Shown here in pieces: positions 32,060-38,948 of a stretch of 38,948 bases of DNA. The stretch's first letter is position 1; each line of letters starts with the position of its first letter. The notes under the pieces are model-generated. The model was not told where the DNA came from, made no database searches, and saw only the letters and a program-made list of their open reading frames with translations. The DNA comes from a virus. A program made the translations under genes and the position numbers. The stretch covers positions 1 through 38,948 of IMG/VR virus record IMGVR_UViG_3300042476_000763; one strand, written 5' to 3'.

Positions 32060-32650
32060 ATGGACAAAAGAGACACATGCATTTTTTATAGGTCAATATT
32101 TGAATCTATACAAGAATTAACTAAAGAGCAACAAGCAGATATTTATAATGCTATATTTGAATATTGCTTAAATTTTAATGAATTAGAATTAAATGGTATA
32201 ACTAAAACAATATTTAACTTAGTGAAGCCAGTGCTATCTGCTAATAATTCTAGATATATGAATGGTAATAAACCTAAGATAAAAAAGCAAATAGAAGAAA
32301 AGCAAGAATTAAGCAAACAAAAAGCAATTAATAAGGAAGATAAAAGCGAAAGTGAAGCGTATAAATATAAGTATAATAATAAGTATAATTATAAATATTG
32401 GTCTTCAGAAGAATTTGTAAATTCAATTAAGGAAAATAGTAATGGATATGAATCACAAATGCTAAAAGAATTTTATAATCATTGGAGTGAAAAAGATGCT
32501 AATGGTAAAATGAAATTCCAATTAGAAAAAACTTGGGAAACAAATAAAAGATTAGTCACTTGGAAAAAAAGATATGACCAATGGAATAAAAAAGATAATA
32601 ATCAAAATAATAATCAATTATCTCGTTCACAAAGAGGTGTTAAATATTGA
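32060..32650 (+). CDS. Replication protein, DUF6291-like with hexamer-encoded YK repeats
   Basis: 196 residues. Residues 1-75 match the DUF6291 pattern (FYRSIFESIQELTKEQQADIYNAIFEY, later LVKPVLSANNSRYMNG). The linker encodes SEAYKYKYNNKYNYKYW from tandem TATAAN hexamers. The C-terminal region (FYNHWSEKDANGKMKFQLEKTW) is the short HWSE... tail typical of phage replication initiators placed directly before DnaB. It probably recruits or loads the helicase. Basic, charged composition throughout the middle. The repeats could double as the replication origin. Confidence 0.72.
   Translation: MDKRDTCIFYRSIFESIQELTKEQQADIYNAIFEYCLNFNELELNGITKTIFNLVKPVLSANNSRYMNGNKPKIKKQIEEKQELSKQKAINKEDKSESEAYKYKYNNKYNYKYWSSEEFVNSIKENSNGYESQMLKEFYNHWSEKDANGKMKFQLEKTWETNKRLVTWKKRYDQWNKKDNNQNNNQLSRSQRGVKY
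32360..32401. repeat. TATAAN hexamer array inside the replication gene
   Basis: Seven consecutive hexamers: TATAAA, TATAAG, TATAAT, AATAAG, TATAAT, TATAAA, TATTGG. They are in frame with the gene and encode alternating Tyr-Lys/Asn. The array and its upstream AGTGAAGCG match the intergenic array at 9759-9798. Such AT-rich iterated arrays in an initiator gene are a common form of phage origin. Confidence 0.75.
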
Positions 32651-32655
32651 GAATT

Positions 32656-34032
32656 ATGGAAGATATATTATCAATCGAACAAAGTGTATTGTCATACATC
32701 ATTACATCATCTGATTCATATAAAGAAATATTATTTAAAATAAATCAAGACCATTTCTCAAATGAATTATGTATTAACTTTTATAAGTTGATTAAATCAT
32801 TAGATGAAAAGAATATTGTACCAAATTTAGTAACAATAAACAATGAGAACAGAATTAAAGAATTAATTTCTAAAAATGATTTAGTTAAAATAGTAAAATG
32901 GCAAAGTGAAGTTAGTTATTATACTCCAATTAATGACTATATTGAAATATTAAATGACAATAGAATTAAAAGATTATTATCAAATAAAATTACTACTACA
33001 GCATTTAAATTAAATGACAATATAAAAGGTGACTCAATTTGCCATGAATTAATAAATGATTTAAATGATTTATTAGATTTAAAAGAAGATAAAGAAGCCA
33101 TAACAATGGTTGATTTAGTTAAATATGAAAGAGAATCTTTTTATAATAGAAAATATTTATCTGAATCTGGAAAAACTACTGGATTAAATACTGGAATTAG
33201 TGCATTAAATAAATTTACTGGTGGTTTTCAAAATGAATTTGTAATTTTAGCTGGTAGGCCTTCAATGGGTAAAACAGCAGCGGCTTTATTTCATGCATGT
33301 AATTTTAATGAGCATGGAATTTATTTTAATTTAGAAATGAATAAAAGCCAACTTTGTCAAAGATTAATATTGCAAAATCAAATTGAAGATATTAATAGTT
33401 CTAAATTAAGAGATGGCACTTTATCTCAAAATGAAATATTAGCATTTGAAAAAACAATAGGTGTTATTGAAAAAATGCCAATTAAGATTTATGATAAGTC
33501 TAGGTGCGGTGTACATGAAGCTATTAGAATAATTAAAAAGGAAGTTAAAAAGAATAATTGCAAATGGGTGATAATTGATTATTTGCAATTAATGACTATT
33601 GAAGGAAGCAAAGGCGGCAATAGAGAATTAGAAGTAGCTGAAATAAGTAGAACATTAAAAGCTGCTCAAAAAGAATTGAATATAACTATAATAGCATTAG
33701 CTCAATTATCAAGACAAGTAGAACAAAGGCAAAATAAAAGACCTATTCTTAGTGATTTGCGTGAGTCAGGTTCACTTGAACAAGATGCTGACACTGTTAT
33801 ATTCATTTATAGACCTGAGTATTATGGTTTAATGAATGAGCAAACAAATGAGCAATACACTAATGAAGTGTTTTATTTATTTGAAAAGCATAGGCAAGGA
33901 GCTACAGGTGAAGTTATGTTTAGACATAATCAAACAATTACTAAATTTTATGATAATGAAAGCTCATTTAATTCAAATAAGGCTATAACTCCTAATAACT
34001 TTTATGAAGTTGAAAAAGATGAACCATTCTAA
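32656..34032 (+). CDS. dnaB: Replicative DnaB-type helicase
   Basis: 458 residues. An N-terminal DnaB-N domain (IEQSVLSYIITSSDSYKEILF) and linker precede the RecA-like core: Walker A GRPSMGKT at 200-207, FNLEM as catalytic glutamate strand, Walker B VIIDYLQLM near 305-313, an ALAQLSRQVEQR H4-type motif, and a SGSLEQDADTVIFIYRPEYY segment with the arginine finger. It unwinds the fork as a hexamer. I use ATG 32656; a TTG nine bases earlier overlaps the upstream stop but has no support. The product ends in an acidic EVEKDEPF tail. Confidence 0.95.
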   Translation: MEDILSIEQSVLSYIITSSDSYKEILFKINQDHFSNELCINFYKLIKSLDEKNIVPNLVTINNENRIKELISKNDLVKIVKWQSEVSYYTPINDYIEILNDNRIKRLLSNKITTTAFKLNDNIKGDSICHELINDLNDLLDLKEDKEAITMVDLVKYERESFYNRKYLSESGKTTGLNTGISALNKFTGGFQNEFVILAGRPSMGKTAAALFHACNFNEHGIYFNLEMNKSQLCQRLILQNQIEDINSSKLRDGTLSQNEILAFEKTIGVIEKMPIKIYDKSRCGVHEAIRIIKKEVKKNNCKWVIIDYLQLMTIEGSKGGNRELEVAEISRTLKAAQKELNITIIALAQLSRQVEQRQNKRPILSDLRESGSLEQDADTVIFIYRPEYYGLMNEQTNEQYTNEVFYLFEKHRQGATGEVMFRHNQTITKFYDNESSFNSNKAITPNNFYEVEKDEPF

Positions 34033-34110
34033 ATTATATACACTTACATGTATATGGTAAAAAATGCCACAAAAGTTTGCTTTTCAAAGTTTGTAGATGA
34101 AAATTTTCTC

Positions 34111-34221
34111 ATTGAGAATTAGTCACTTGTGAAAAACTTTTTTTGAAAATGTAAAACGTATTCAAGTAATGGTATACTTTAGCATCATTCAAACAAACAA
34201 AAACTTAAAAACTCAAACACA
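34111..34221 (+). promoter_or_regulatory. Early promoter module, copy 2
   Basis: Aligns with 21013-21119: CACTTGT at 34124, poly-T with TTTGA, AATGTAA, ATTCA, TATACTTTAGCA at 34173-34184, then an ACAAAAACTTAAAAACT leader before ATG 34222. The two copies differ mainly in spacing (98 versus 94 bases from CACTTGT to ATG) and around the palindrome. The remaining bases, 34033-34110, hold no gene; they include TACATGTA near 34046. Confidence 0.65.
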
Positions 34222-35016
34222 ATGGAAACTTCAATCACAATCAACAATCTTTCTCAAGCAGAAATTGAATTAATCGCTCAAAATCGCGAATTGGAATTAC
34301 AAAAACAAATAGAAATTCAAAATAGAATTAATGATAAAATATTAAAAGCAACTAACGATATTAAAGGTAAATGCAAAAAATGGGCTGAACAAGTTGAAGC
34401 AGCTAAAGAGTATTATTTAGATTTTGATTCTAATTTGTATTCATTAGAAATAAAAGAATTTATGATTGAGAAAGATATTTATGGAGATAATTATGATGAT
34501 GGCGTTGTTGAAAAAATTATAATGTATGCAAGCCAAGCTACAATTATTAGAAATGACTACAAAAGACCAATAAATATTGAAGAGCATATCACATACAGTT
34601 CAAGATGGGATGTTAGAGGTACTAATAATGGTTATAAGCTAACTTTATTAGATGATAACTATAATACAAAATATTATAAGAAAGCAGAAAGAGTACATAA
34701 TAAAATTCAAGAAAAAATAGATGCTATTAATGCTGAAAAATTATCTCAATTAAATAAGAAGAATGCAGTTGAATTAAACTTAGAATCGCTTAAAGATAAA
34801 TATAAAGATGCAAAAATAGAATCGTCAAAAGAATATAAAAGAAGTGGTAAAGATTATATTACAATTGATGTTATAAATGTTTATTTGCTAAATGGAGTTA
34901 AAATTGTTAATAGAGTTTATGAAAATGGCAGAATGTCTATATATGATGTAACTTTTCCTGGAAATGGAAGTGATGTGACAACGATAATAGATGGATTAAA
35001 TTCATTATCATTCTAA
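34222..35016 (+). CDS. Hypothetical early protein, largely helical
   Basis: 264 residues, not recognised. The first 80 residues and residues about 155-205 are charged helices likely to form coiled coil (AELIAQNRELELQKQIEIQNR-type and KIQEKIDAINAEKLSQL). A beta-rich C-terminal domain follows (YITIDVINVYLLNGVKIV, SIYDVTFPGNG). As first gene of the second early operon it is probably an abundant early product. It may be a host-takeover or DNA-metabolism accessory protein; nothing decides. Confidence 0.65.
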   Translation: METSITINNLSQAEIELIAQNRELELQKQIEIQNRINDKILKATNDIKGKCKKWAEQVEAAKEYYLDFDSNLYSLEIKEFMIEKDIYGDNYDDGVVEKIIMYASQATIIRNDYKRPINIEEHITYSSRWDVRGTNNGYKLTLLDDNYNTKYYKKAERVHNKIQEKIDAINAEKLSQLNKKNAVELNLESLKDKYKDAKIESSKEYKRSGKDYITIDVINVYLLNGVKIVNRVYENGRMSIYDVTFPGNGSDVTTIIDGLNSLSF

Positions 35017-35025
35017 TCACTTAAG

Positions 35026-35265
35026 ATGAAAGATATGAAAAGCAATGTTATATTTTACAAAGGAGAAAATAAAATTAAAGAGCACTCATCAGAAACAAAA
35101 ATAGCAATAGGTATAATAGCACATAGTTTAGATAGATATTTAGAAAATGATAAAGAATCGAATTATTATGCTATAATAAATGAAGATAATAAGTTAACTA
35201 AAGTTTATATTAATCCATATAATAATAAAATAGTCATATTAAGTTTAGATTTAAATTATAATTAA
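35026..35265 (+). CDS. Small hypothetical protein
   Basis: 79 residues, not recognised. Two halves: a helical part after a short strand (NVIFYKGENKIKEHSS; IAIGIIAHSLDRYLEND) and C-terminal strands (YYAIINEDNKLTKVYINPYNN). Its stop shares a base with the next start (TAATG, 35263-35267). Confidence 0.55.
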   Translation: MKDMKSNVIFYKGENKIKEHSSETKIAIGIIAHSLDRYLENDKESNYYAIINEDNKLTKVYINPYNNKIVILSLDLNYN

Positions 35266-35441
35266 TGTCAATTATTAAAGGTAAAAAAGGTGGTTGGAGG
35301 CCTAATTCAGGTCGCAAAAAAAAGTATGATGAAGATACTGAAATGACTTGCTTTAGGCTTCCAATTTCACACAAAAAGAAAATCAAAAAAATTGTATCTG
35401 ATTATTTAAAAACAATTCAAATAAATGAAAACAATAGATAA
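35265..35441 (+). CDS. Small basic DNA-binding-like protein (ribbon-helix-helix type)
   Basis: 58 residues starting at ATG 35265. It opens with KGKKGGWRPNSGRKKKY, a Gly/Arg/Lys AT-hook-like patch, then MTCFRLPISHKKKIKKIVSDYL, a strand followed by helix as in small ribbon-helix-helix proteins of the KGGRRPGAGRPK...RVPxxLxxxI type common on phages and plasmids. The overlapping junctions with both neighbours (TAATG before; 17-base overlap after) support real translation. Probable regulator or nucleoid-like protein. Confidence 0.6.
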   Translation: MSIIKGKKGGWRPNSGRKKKYDEDTEMTCFRLPISHKKKIKKIVSDYLKTIQINENNR

Positions 35442-35745
35442 CATAGAAAACAAATTTGAAGCAAGCCATGAGCTTCCTAGCACTATCATCGAACAAACAA
35501 TTAATCTTATTAAAGATAAAATAAATGGAAATGATGAAACTAATAATGTAGCAATATTAGTTTTGACTGCATTAAAAAATAGATTAGAAATAGAGCAAAG
35601 ATATTATATGGAAAAAGCTTATATAGTTGGATGGGATTGTGGTTGGGAAGAATGTGGTTCTAATTATAGAGATAAAAAAGATGAGAAGTTAATAACTGAT
35701 TTTGAAACATTTTATAATAAAATAAAAAATGAGCAATCAAAATAA
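35425..35745 (+). CDS. Hypothetical protein
   Basis: 106 residues, not recognised. Helical, with an aromatic/cysteine segment (YIVGWDCGWEECGSNY) near residue 68 typical of small early phage proteins of this kind that begin with KNRLEIEQRYYMEKAY-like helices. Overlaps genes on both sides by 17 bases. Confidence 0.6.
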   Translation: MKTIDNIENKFEASHELPSTIIEQTINLIKDKINGNDETNNVAILVLTALKNRLEIEQRYYMEKAYIVGWDCGWEECGSNYRDKKDEKLITDFETFYNKIKNEQSK

Positions 35746-36022
35746 AACTCCAATTACTCAATTAATTGAATTATATGTTGAAAAGGCTAATTTAGCTTAT
35801 GATAAACATTTAGAAACTATGCATACTGATATTAAAAGCAGTGAAAAGTTTTATGATAGGTTCCATATAATAGGTAATTTAAAGCAACAATTAATTGATG
35901 AATTTTTAGTAATAGAAAGAAATTATATTTTAGAATTAATTAATGAATTAAAATCTACTACTAATGAAGATTTAATAAGTTCAAATGAATATTTTAATAA
36001 CGATTTTTGGAGAGCAAAATAA
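35729..36022 (+). CDS. Hypothetical helical protein
   Basis: 97 residues, not recognised. Helical throughout (ITQLIELYVEKANLAYDKHLE; NLKQQLIDEFLVIERNYILE), acidic, no membrane segment. It starts inside the end of the upstream gene and is followed by a two-base gap. Confidence 0.55.
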   Translation: MSNQNKTPITQLIELYVEKANLAYDKHLETMHTDIKSSEKFYDRFHIIGNLKQQLIDEFLVIERNYILELINELKSTTNEDLISSNEYFNNDFWRAK

Positions 36023-36024
36023 TT

Positions 36025-36246
36025 ATGTCAAAAACTAGAAGAATAAATTATAAAGATATTCAATTAGATGTTGAATATGAATATGAAGCTTATGATGCTA
36101 TTGAATATAATAGCACTGGCTTTGGAGGTGGAGTTGAAATATTAAATATTTTTTGCGTACAAAAAGACATCACTAATTTATTTTTTTATAAAATAGATAT
36201 TGGTGATATAGAAGAAATAATAATTGATATTGAAGATGATGAATAA
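36025..36246 (+). CDS. Small acidic hypothetical protein
   Basis: 73 residues from ATG 36025; the frame extends to a TTG at 36007 that overlaps the previous gene and is not preferred. Beta-rich (IQLDVEYEYEAYDAIEY) with a strongly acidic C-terminus (IEEIIIDIEDDE), possibly a DNA mimic or protein-binding tail, but nothing specific. Its last codons overlap the start of a tiny membrane-protein gene. Confidence 0.55.
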   Translation: MSKTRRINYKDIQLDVEYEYEAYDAIEYNSTGFGGGVEILNIFCVQKDITNLFFYKIDIGDIEEIIIDIEDDE

Positions 36247-36358
36247 AAGTTTGCTAAATGACTTATTTGTGTACTTAATGATGTTTATTATTGTTTTGAT
36301 ATTATCTTTAAGCTGGGCATTTCTAATAATTAATGAAGATAAAAACAAAAAGAAATAA
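36239..36358 (+). CDS. Single-TM small membrane protein (39 aa)
   Basis: ATG 36239 overlaps the previous gene's last codons by 8 bases and the frame stops at 36358, two bases before the next start. The product starts MNKSLLNDLFVY and has one clear hydrophobic helix (LMMFIIVLILSLSWAFLII, residues about 13-31) and a lysine-rich NEDKNKKK tail, so an N-out/C-in orientation by the positive-inside rule. Perfect packing between neighbours suggests a genuine gene. Function unknown. Confidence 0.6.
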   Translation: MNKSLLNDLFVYLMMFIIVLILSLSWAFLIINEDKNKKK

Positions 36359-36360
36359 TT

Positions 36361-36597
36361 ATGAAACAAACAGCAGTAAATTATTTATATCAACATTTTA
36401 TTATTCTATTAATAGAATTTGCGGAAGATAAAATTGATTATGAAAAATTTGGTCAATTAATGACAATTGCAAAAGATGCAGCAAAAAATATAGAGCAATT
36501 CCAAATTGAGCAATCTTATAATGATGGCAATTCAGAATGGAATGAAGTTGAATATAAAAATGGAGAACATTATTACAAACAAAAATATGGACAATAA
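36361..36597 (+). CDS. Small conserved-looking phage protein (MKQTAV type)
   Basis: 78 residues starting MKQTAVNYLYQHF, similar to a recurring small protein of Bacteroidetes phages beginning MKQTAVEWL, then a helical body (YEKFGQLMTIAKDAAKNIEQFQI) and an aromatic tail (EHYYKQKYGQ). The role of the family is unknown. Overlaps the next gene by 11 bases. Confidence 0.65.
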   Translation: MKQTAVNYLYQHFIILLIEFAEDKIDYEKFGQLMTIAKDAAKNIEQFQIEQSYNDGNSEWNEVEYKNGEHYYKQKYGQ

Positions 36598-36976
36598 ATT
36601 ATTATTTATCCCTTGCGCTATAGAATCAATTAGCACTAGAAAAGATAAGACATTAAAAATAACTATTGGAACACAAGAGTTAGACCCAAAATCAATGTCA
36701 CAATTATTAAACCAATGGTCTAATGGATATGGAATAATGGCATTTAAAAAAGAAGAATTTAATATTGAAGAAAAAGAATTATTAGAATCAATTAAAATAA
36801 ATCAAGAAGAATTAAACACTAAAACGCCATCACAAAGACTAAGAGCAGTATTATACATATTGTATACAAAAAATAATGAAGGCTATAATGACTTCACTAA
36901 TTATTACCTATCTAAAATAGAAAAATTAATTAAAACAATTACAAACAAAATTGACCAATACGACAATAATTTCTAA
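36587..36976 (+). CDS. Hypothetical early protein
   Basis: 129 residues from ATG 36587; the frame runs back to 36506 inside the upstream gene but that is a shadow. N-terminal strands contain TLKITIGTQELDPKSMSQLL, followed by GYGIMAFKKEEF and helices SQRLRAVLYILYTKNNEGY and FTNYYLSKIEKLIK. This combination appears in uncharacterised phage proteins near terminase or replication genes. No catalytic motif. It ends just before the late promoter at 37003. Confidence 0.6.
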   Translation: MDNKLLFIPCAIESISTRKDKTLKITIGTQELDPKSMSQLLNQWSNGYGIMAFKKEEFNIEEKELLESIKINQEELNTKTPSQRLRAVLYILYTKNNEGYNDFTNYYLSKIEKLIKTITNKIDQYDNNF

Positions 36977-37002
36977 TAAAAAATAATTTAATTAATCTTT
37001 TT

Positions 37003-37020
37003 TAATTTTGTAAAAAAATA
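37003..37020 (+). promoter_or_regulatory. Promoter of the packaging operon
   Basis: TAATTTTG at 37003-37010 matches TAnnTTTG and forms, with the following TAAAAAAATA, an 18-base block identical to 17490-17507. It lies 18 bases before ATG 37028. No good -33 TTTG; a phage-controlled late promoter is likely. Confidence 0.6.
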
Positions 37021-37027
37021 TCAGTAT

Positions 37028-37189
37028 ATGCCATTACTACAAGGTGAATCTCAAGCAGTCATTAATGCTAATATTAAAAAATTAGTAGAAGAAGGCTACA
37101 CTAGAGAACAAGCATCAGCAATAGCATATAATGAAGCCAAAAAATCAAAAAATAAAAGATTAAATAAATTATATGCAAGCAGGTCGTAA
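37028..37189 (+). CDS. Small conserved phage protein upstream of terS
   Basis: 53 residues: MPLLQGESQAVINANIKKLV, then EEGYTREQASAIAYNEAKK. It matches the widespread short phage motif MPLxxGxSxxVIsxNIxxLxxEGxpxxQAxAIAxxxA, often found near terminase or head genes, function unknown. It directly follows the promoter and overlaps the small terminase gene by 17 bases. Confidence 0.75.
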   Translation: MPLLQGESQAVINANIKKLVEEGYTREQASAIAYNEAKKSKNKRLNKLYASRS

Positions 37190-37613
37190 AACATTATACA
37201 AAAAAGAATTTAATAATATGGCATATAAATTATGCCTATTAGGATATACAGACGAAGACTTAGCTGAATTTTTCGAAGTAACAAAGCAAACAATAAATAA
37301 TTGGAAACACGAACATGAGGAATTTTTTTACTCATTAATACGTGGGAAGTCTGAAGCTGATGCAGAGGTTGCAAATGCATTATATAATAGAGCTATTGGA
37401 TTAATTATAAAAGAGGATGCTATTACACGCGATGGTAATATTGTAACATTAAATAAGCAATTACCACCAGATGCTTCAGCTGCTAAACATTGGTTATCTA
37501 ATCGCCAACCAAAATATTGGAGAAAAGATAATGAACATAATTTAAATATTACAAATGTTGAACCATTAGTTATTATTAGAACTGAAGATAGCAACAATGA
37601 AAATAATATTTGA
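37173..37613 (+). CDS. terS: Terminase small subunit
   Basis: 146 residues with an N-terminal helix-turn-helix (MAYKLCLLGYTDEDLAEFFEV, then TKQTINNWKHEH, residues about 15-50), the DNA-recognition part that binds the pac/cos site, and a C-terminal region with DASAAKHWLSNRQPKYWR, a typical small-terminase stretch. It overlaps terL in TGATG (37611-37615). Size and order match the family. Confidence 0.87.
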   Translation: MQAGRKTLYKKEFNNMAYKLCLLGYTDEDLAEFFEVTKQTINNWKHEHEEFFYSLIRGKSEADAEVANALYNRAIGLIIKEDAITRDGNIVTLNKQLPPDASAAKHWLSNRQPKYWRKDNEHNLNITNVEPLVIIRTEDSNNENNI

Positions 37614-38890
37614 TGCAATTTAAATTAACTAGTACACAAACTAAGGCTTATGATTTAGTTATTAATAATAAGAAAAGAGTTATAGTATTTGGTGGAGCTA
37701 TTAGAGGTGGTAAAACTTATTGGTTGCTTGTAACATTATCTTCATTATGTTTAATTTATCCTAGGTCACGGTATGCAATTATACGTAAGTCTTTACCTGA
37801 TTTAAAGCGCACAACATTCCCATCATTTTCTTCAATATTAAATGATGGGTTAATTAATTATATTAAATCATGGAATAGAGATACAAATGTAGTTACATTT
37901 ATTAATGGTAGTGAATTAATATTTATGTCTGAATCTTATGATGATGATAAAGATTTAAATAGATTTCGTGGATTAGAAATAAATGGAGCTGGATTAGATG
38001 AAATAAATGAATTGCAAGAAGTTACATTTTATAAAGTTCAAGAAAGAATTGGAAGTTGGAATAAAGCAATTGGTAGCCCACCAATAGTTTGTTTAGCTAC
38101 ATGCAATCCAGCTCAAAATTGGGTTAAAGAATTAATTTATAATAGATATAGAGAAAATACATTGCCAAATAAATGGGCATATATTAATTCAAGAATAACT
38201 GATAATCCATATTTGCATCCAGAATATTTAGAATCTTTAAAAGAATTACCACCAATACAATATCAAAGATTTGTTGAGGGAGATTGGGATATAAGTGACG
38301 AAGTTGTTAATCCATTTTTATATGCATGGAATGATGATAAACATATTGATGATTCTATTATTTTAAATAATAATATTCCTGTTTATATTTCAGTTGATTT
38401 TAATGTCAATCCATTATGTGCATTAATAATTCAGAATATTGGTAGAGACACTAATATAGTTGATGAGATTAAAATAAATAAAGGAAGTGTTGATGCTTTT
38501 TGTGATTATGTTGAGGGATATGGAATACCAAATGGATTGATTAGAATAACTGGAGATGCTATGGGTAAAGGTTCATCAATACAACAAAGGGATAATTCAT
38601 CAGCATACACGCAAATAAAACGTCGATTAAAATTATCTGATAGTCAAATAATAATACCAGGCAATCCAACTCATTTTAATTCTAGAATTGATTGCAATAA
38701 TGCTTTAAATAAATTAAAGATTAAAGTTAATTCTAAGAAATGCAAAGGCTTTGTATTTGATGCTAAACAAGTACAATGTGATAGTGATGGAAAAATAATT
38801 AAATCAAATAGAAATAATTTGGCCCAAAGAGCTGACTTATTGGATTGTTTTAGATATTATGTCAATTCAATTATTAAAAGATATTTATAA
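37613..38890 (+). CDS. terL: Terminase large subunit (complete copy)
   Basis: 425 residues from ATG 37613, coupled to terS; the TTG three bases earlier is not preferred. ATPase: Walker A GGAIRGGKT at 27-35, Walker B with GLDEINE, and coupling motif ATCNPAQNW. Nuclease: VYISVDFNVNP, IRITGDAMGKGS and ADLLDCFRYY provide the three acidic residues. The motor pumps DNA through the portal and cuts it. The 3' 579 bases are repeated at the window start, where the same gene is truncated. Confidence 0.95.
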   Translation: MQFKLTSTQTKAYDLVINNKKRVIVFGGAIRGGKTYWLLVTLSSLCLIYPRSRYAIIRKSLPDLKRTTFPSFSSILNDGLINYIKSWNRDTNVVTFINGSELIFMSESYDDDKDLNRFRGLEINGAGLDEINELQEVTFYKVQERIGSWNKAIGSPPIVCLATCNPAQNWVKELIYNRYRENTLPNKWAYINSRITDNPYLHPEYLESLKELPPIQYQRFVEGDWDISDEVVNPFLYAWNDDKHIDDSIILNNNIPVYISVDFNVNPLCALIIQNIGRDTNIVDEIKINKGSVDAFCDYVEGYGIPNGLIRITGDAMGKGSSIQQRDNSSAYTQIKRRLKLSDSQIIIPGNPTHFNSRIDCNNALNKLKIKVNSKKCKGFVFDAKQVQCDSDGKIIKSNRNNLAQRADLLDCFRYYVNSIIKRYL

Positions 38891-38948
38891 TTTTGTTGAA
38901 TATAAATAACATGAATTATGTGTCAATGCAATAAATGTTTTAATTCAG
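38312..38948. repeat. Terminal redundancy, right copy
   Basis: Same 637 bases as 1-637 with C at 38407 and 38824 instead of T. It includes the end of terL, the TAATTTTG box (38888-38895) and the start of the next gene. Confidence 0.95.
38918..38948 (+). CDS. 5' end of the Cys-rich protein gene (cut by window edge)
   Basis: The first ten codons of the gene fully present at 607-963, repeated because of the terminal redundancy. Not a separate gene. Confidence 0.9.
   Translation, partial: MCQCNKCFNS

Noticed and set aside
37610-37612. TTG start for terL (similar TTG extensions at 32647 and 36007)
   Set aside because: An ATG lies close downstream in each case, and for terL it overlaps the terS stop as TGATG.
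1-38948. CRISPR array, tRNA genes, insertion sequences, integrase
   Set aside because: I found no regularly spaced repeats, cloverleaf-like segments, transposase or recombinase motifs by reading; a tRNAscan run could still find a divergent tRNA.

Overview
The window is one complete genome of a tailed dsDNA phage, in a circularly permuted (or circular) assembly. Bases 1-637 recur at 38312-38948, so the unit is about 38,311 bp and the large terminase gene is cut by the window edges. All convincing genes lie on the + strand. The sequence is very AT-rich. Most genes lack a Shine-Dalgarno site and have A-rich leaders, and several intergenic gaps carry TAnnTTTG boxes, the -7 element of Bacteroidetes promoters. 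A Bacteroidetes host, perhaps a flavobacterium, is therefore the best inference. I see no integrase, sheath or tRNA. A long tape measure and no sheath point to a siphovirus.

Layout. (1) 1-579 and 37028-38890: packaging genes. (2) 607-2125: small genes, then a tail-assembly chaperone with a classic -1 frameshift. (3) 2100-9288: tape measure, two large tail proteins and a probable tail tube protein with its own promoter, leader hairpin and terminator. (4) 9375-17475: portal, MuF-like protein, scaffold, small head protein, major capsid protein and probable neck proteins. (5) 17513-20991: fibre, GH24 endolysin, membrane (lysis) proteins and a PAS-HisKA protein. (6) 21120-25000: early operon with DUF932 protein, XRE repressor and SSB-like protein. 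(7) 24989-30640: a probable DNA-base hypermodification cluster: SGNH-like protein, inositol-3-phosphate synthase, HAD phosphatase, FkbM methyltransferase, aGPT-Pplase/hmdU-kinase-helical-like protein, MazG and a thymidylate-synthase-family enzyme. (8) 30642-34032: recombination and replication: PD-(D/E)XK exonuclease, DnaA-domain-IV-only protein, VRR-NUC nuclease, helicase-loader-like protein and DnaB helicase. (9) 34222-36976: a second early operon of small unknown genes.

Most notable: (a) the inositol-phosphate-synthase-centred modification cluster; (b) a possible -1 frameshift at the end of the major capsid gene (A AAC CCG directly before the stop, then a pseudoknot-capable sequence and a 26-codon extension); (c) identical-architecture leader hairpins in front of the two genes expected to be most highly expressed; (d) a phage protein with PAS and histidine phosphoacceptor helices but no ATPase domain; (e) duplicated early promoter modules; (f) TATAAN hexamer arrays in the replication gene and again upstream of the portal gene. 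All function calls come from reading motifs; no database search was possible.
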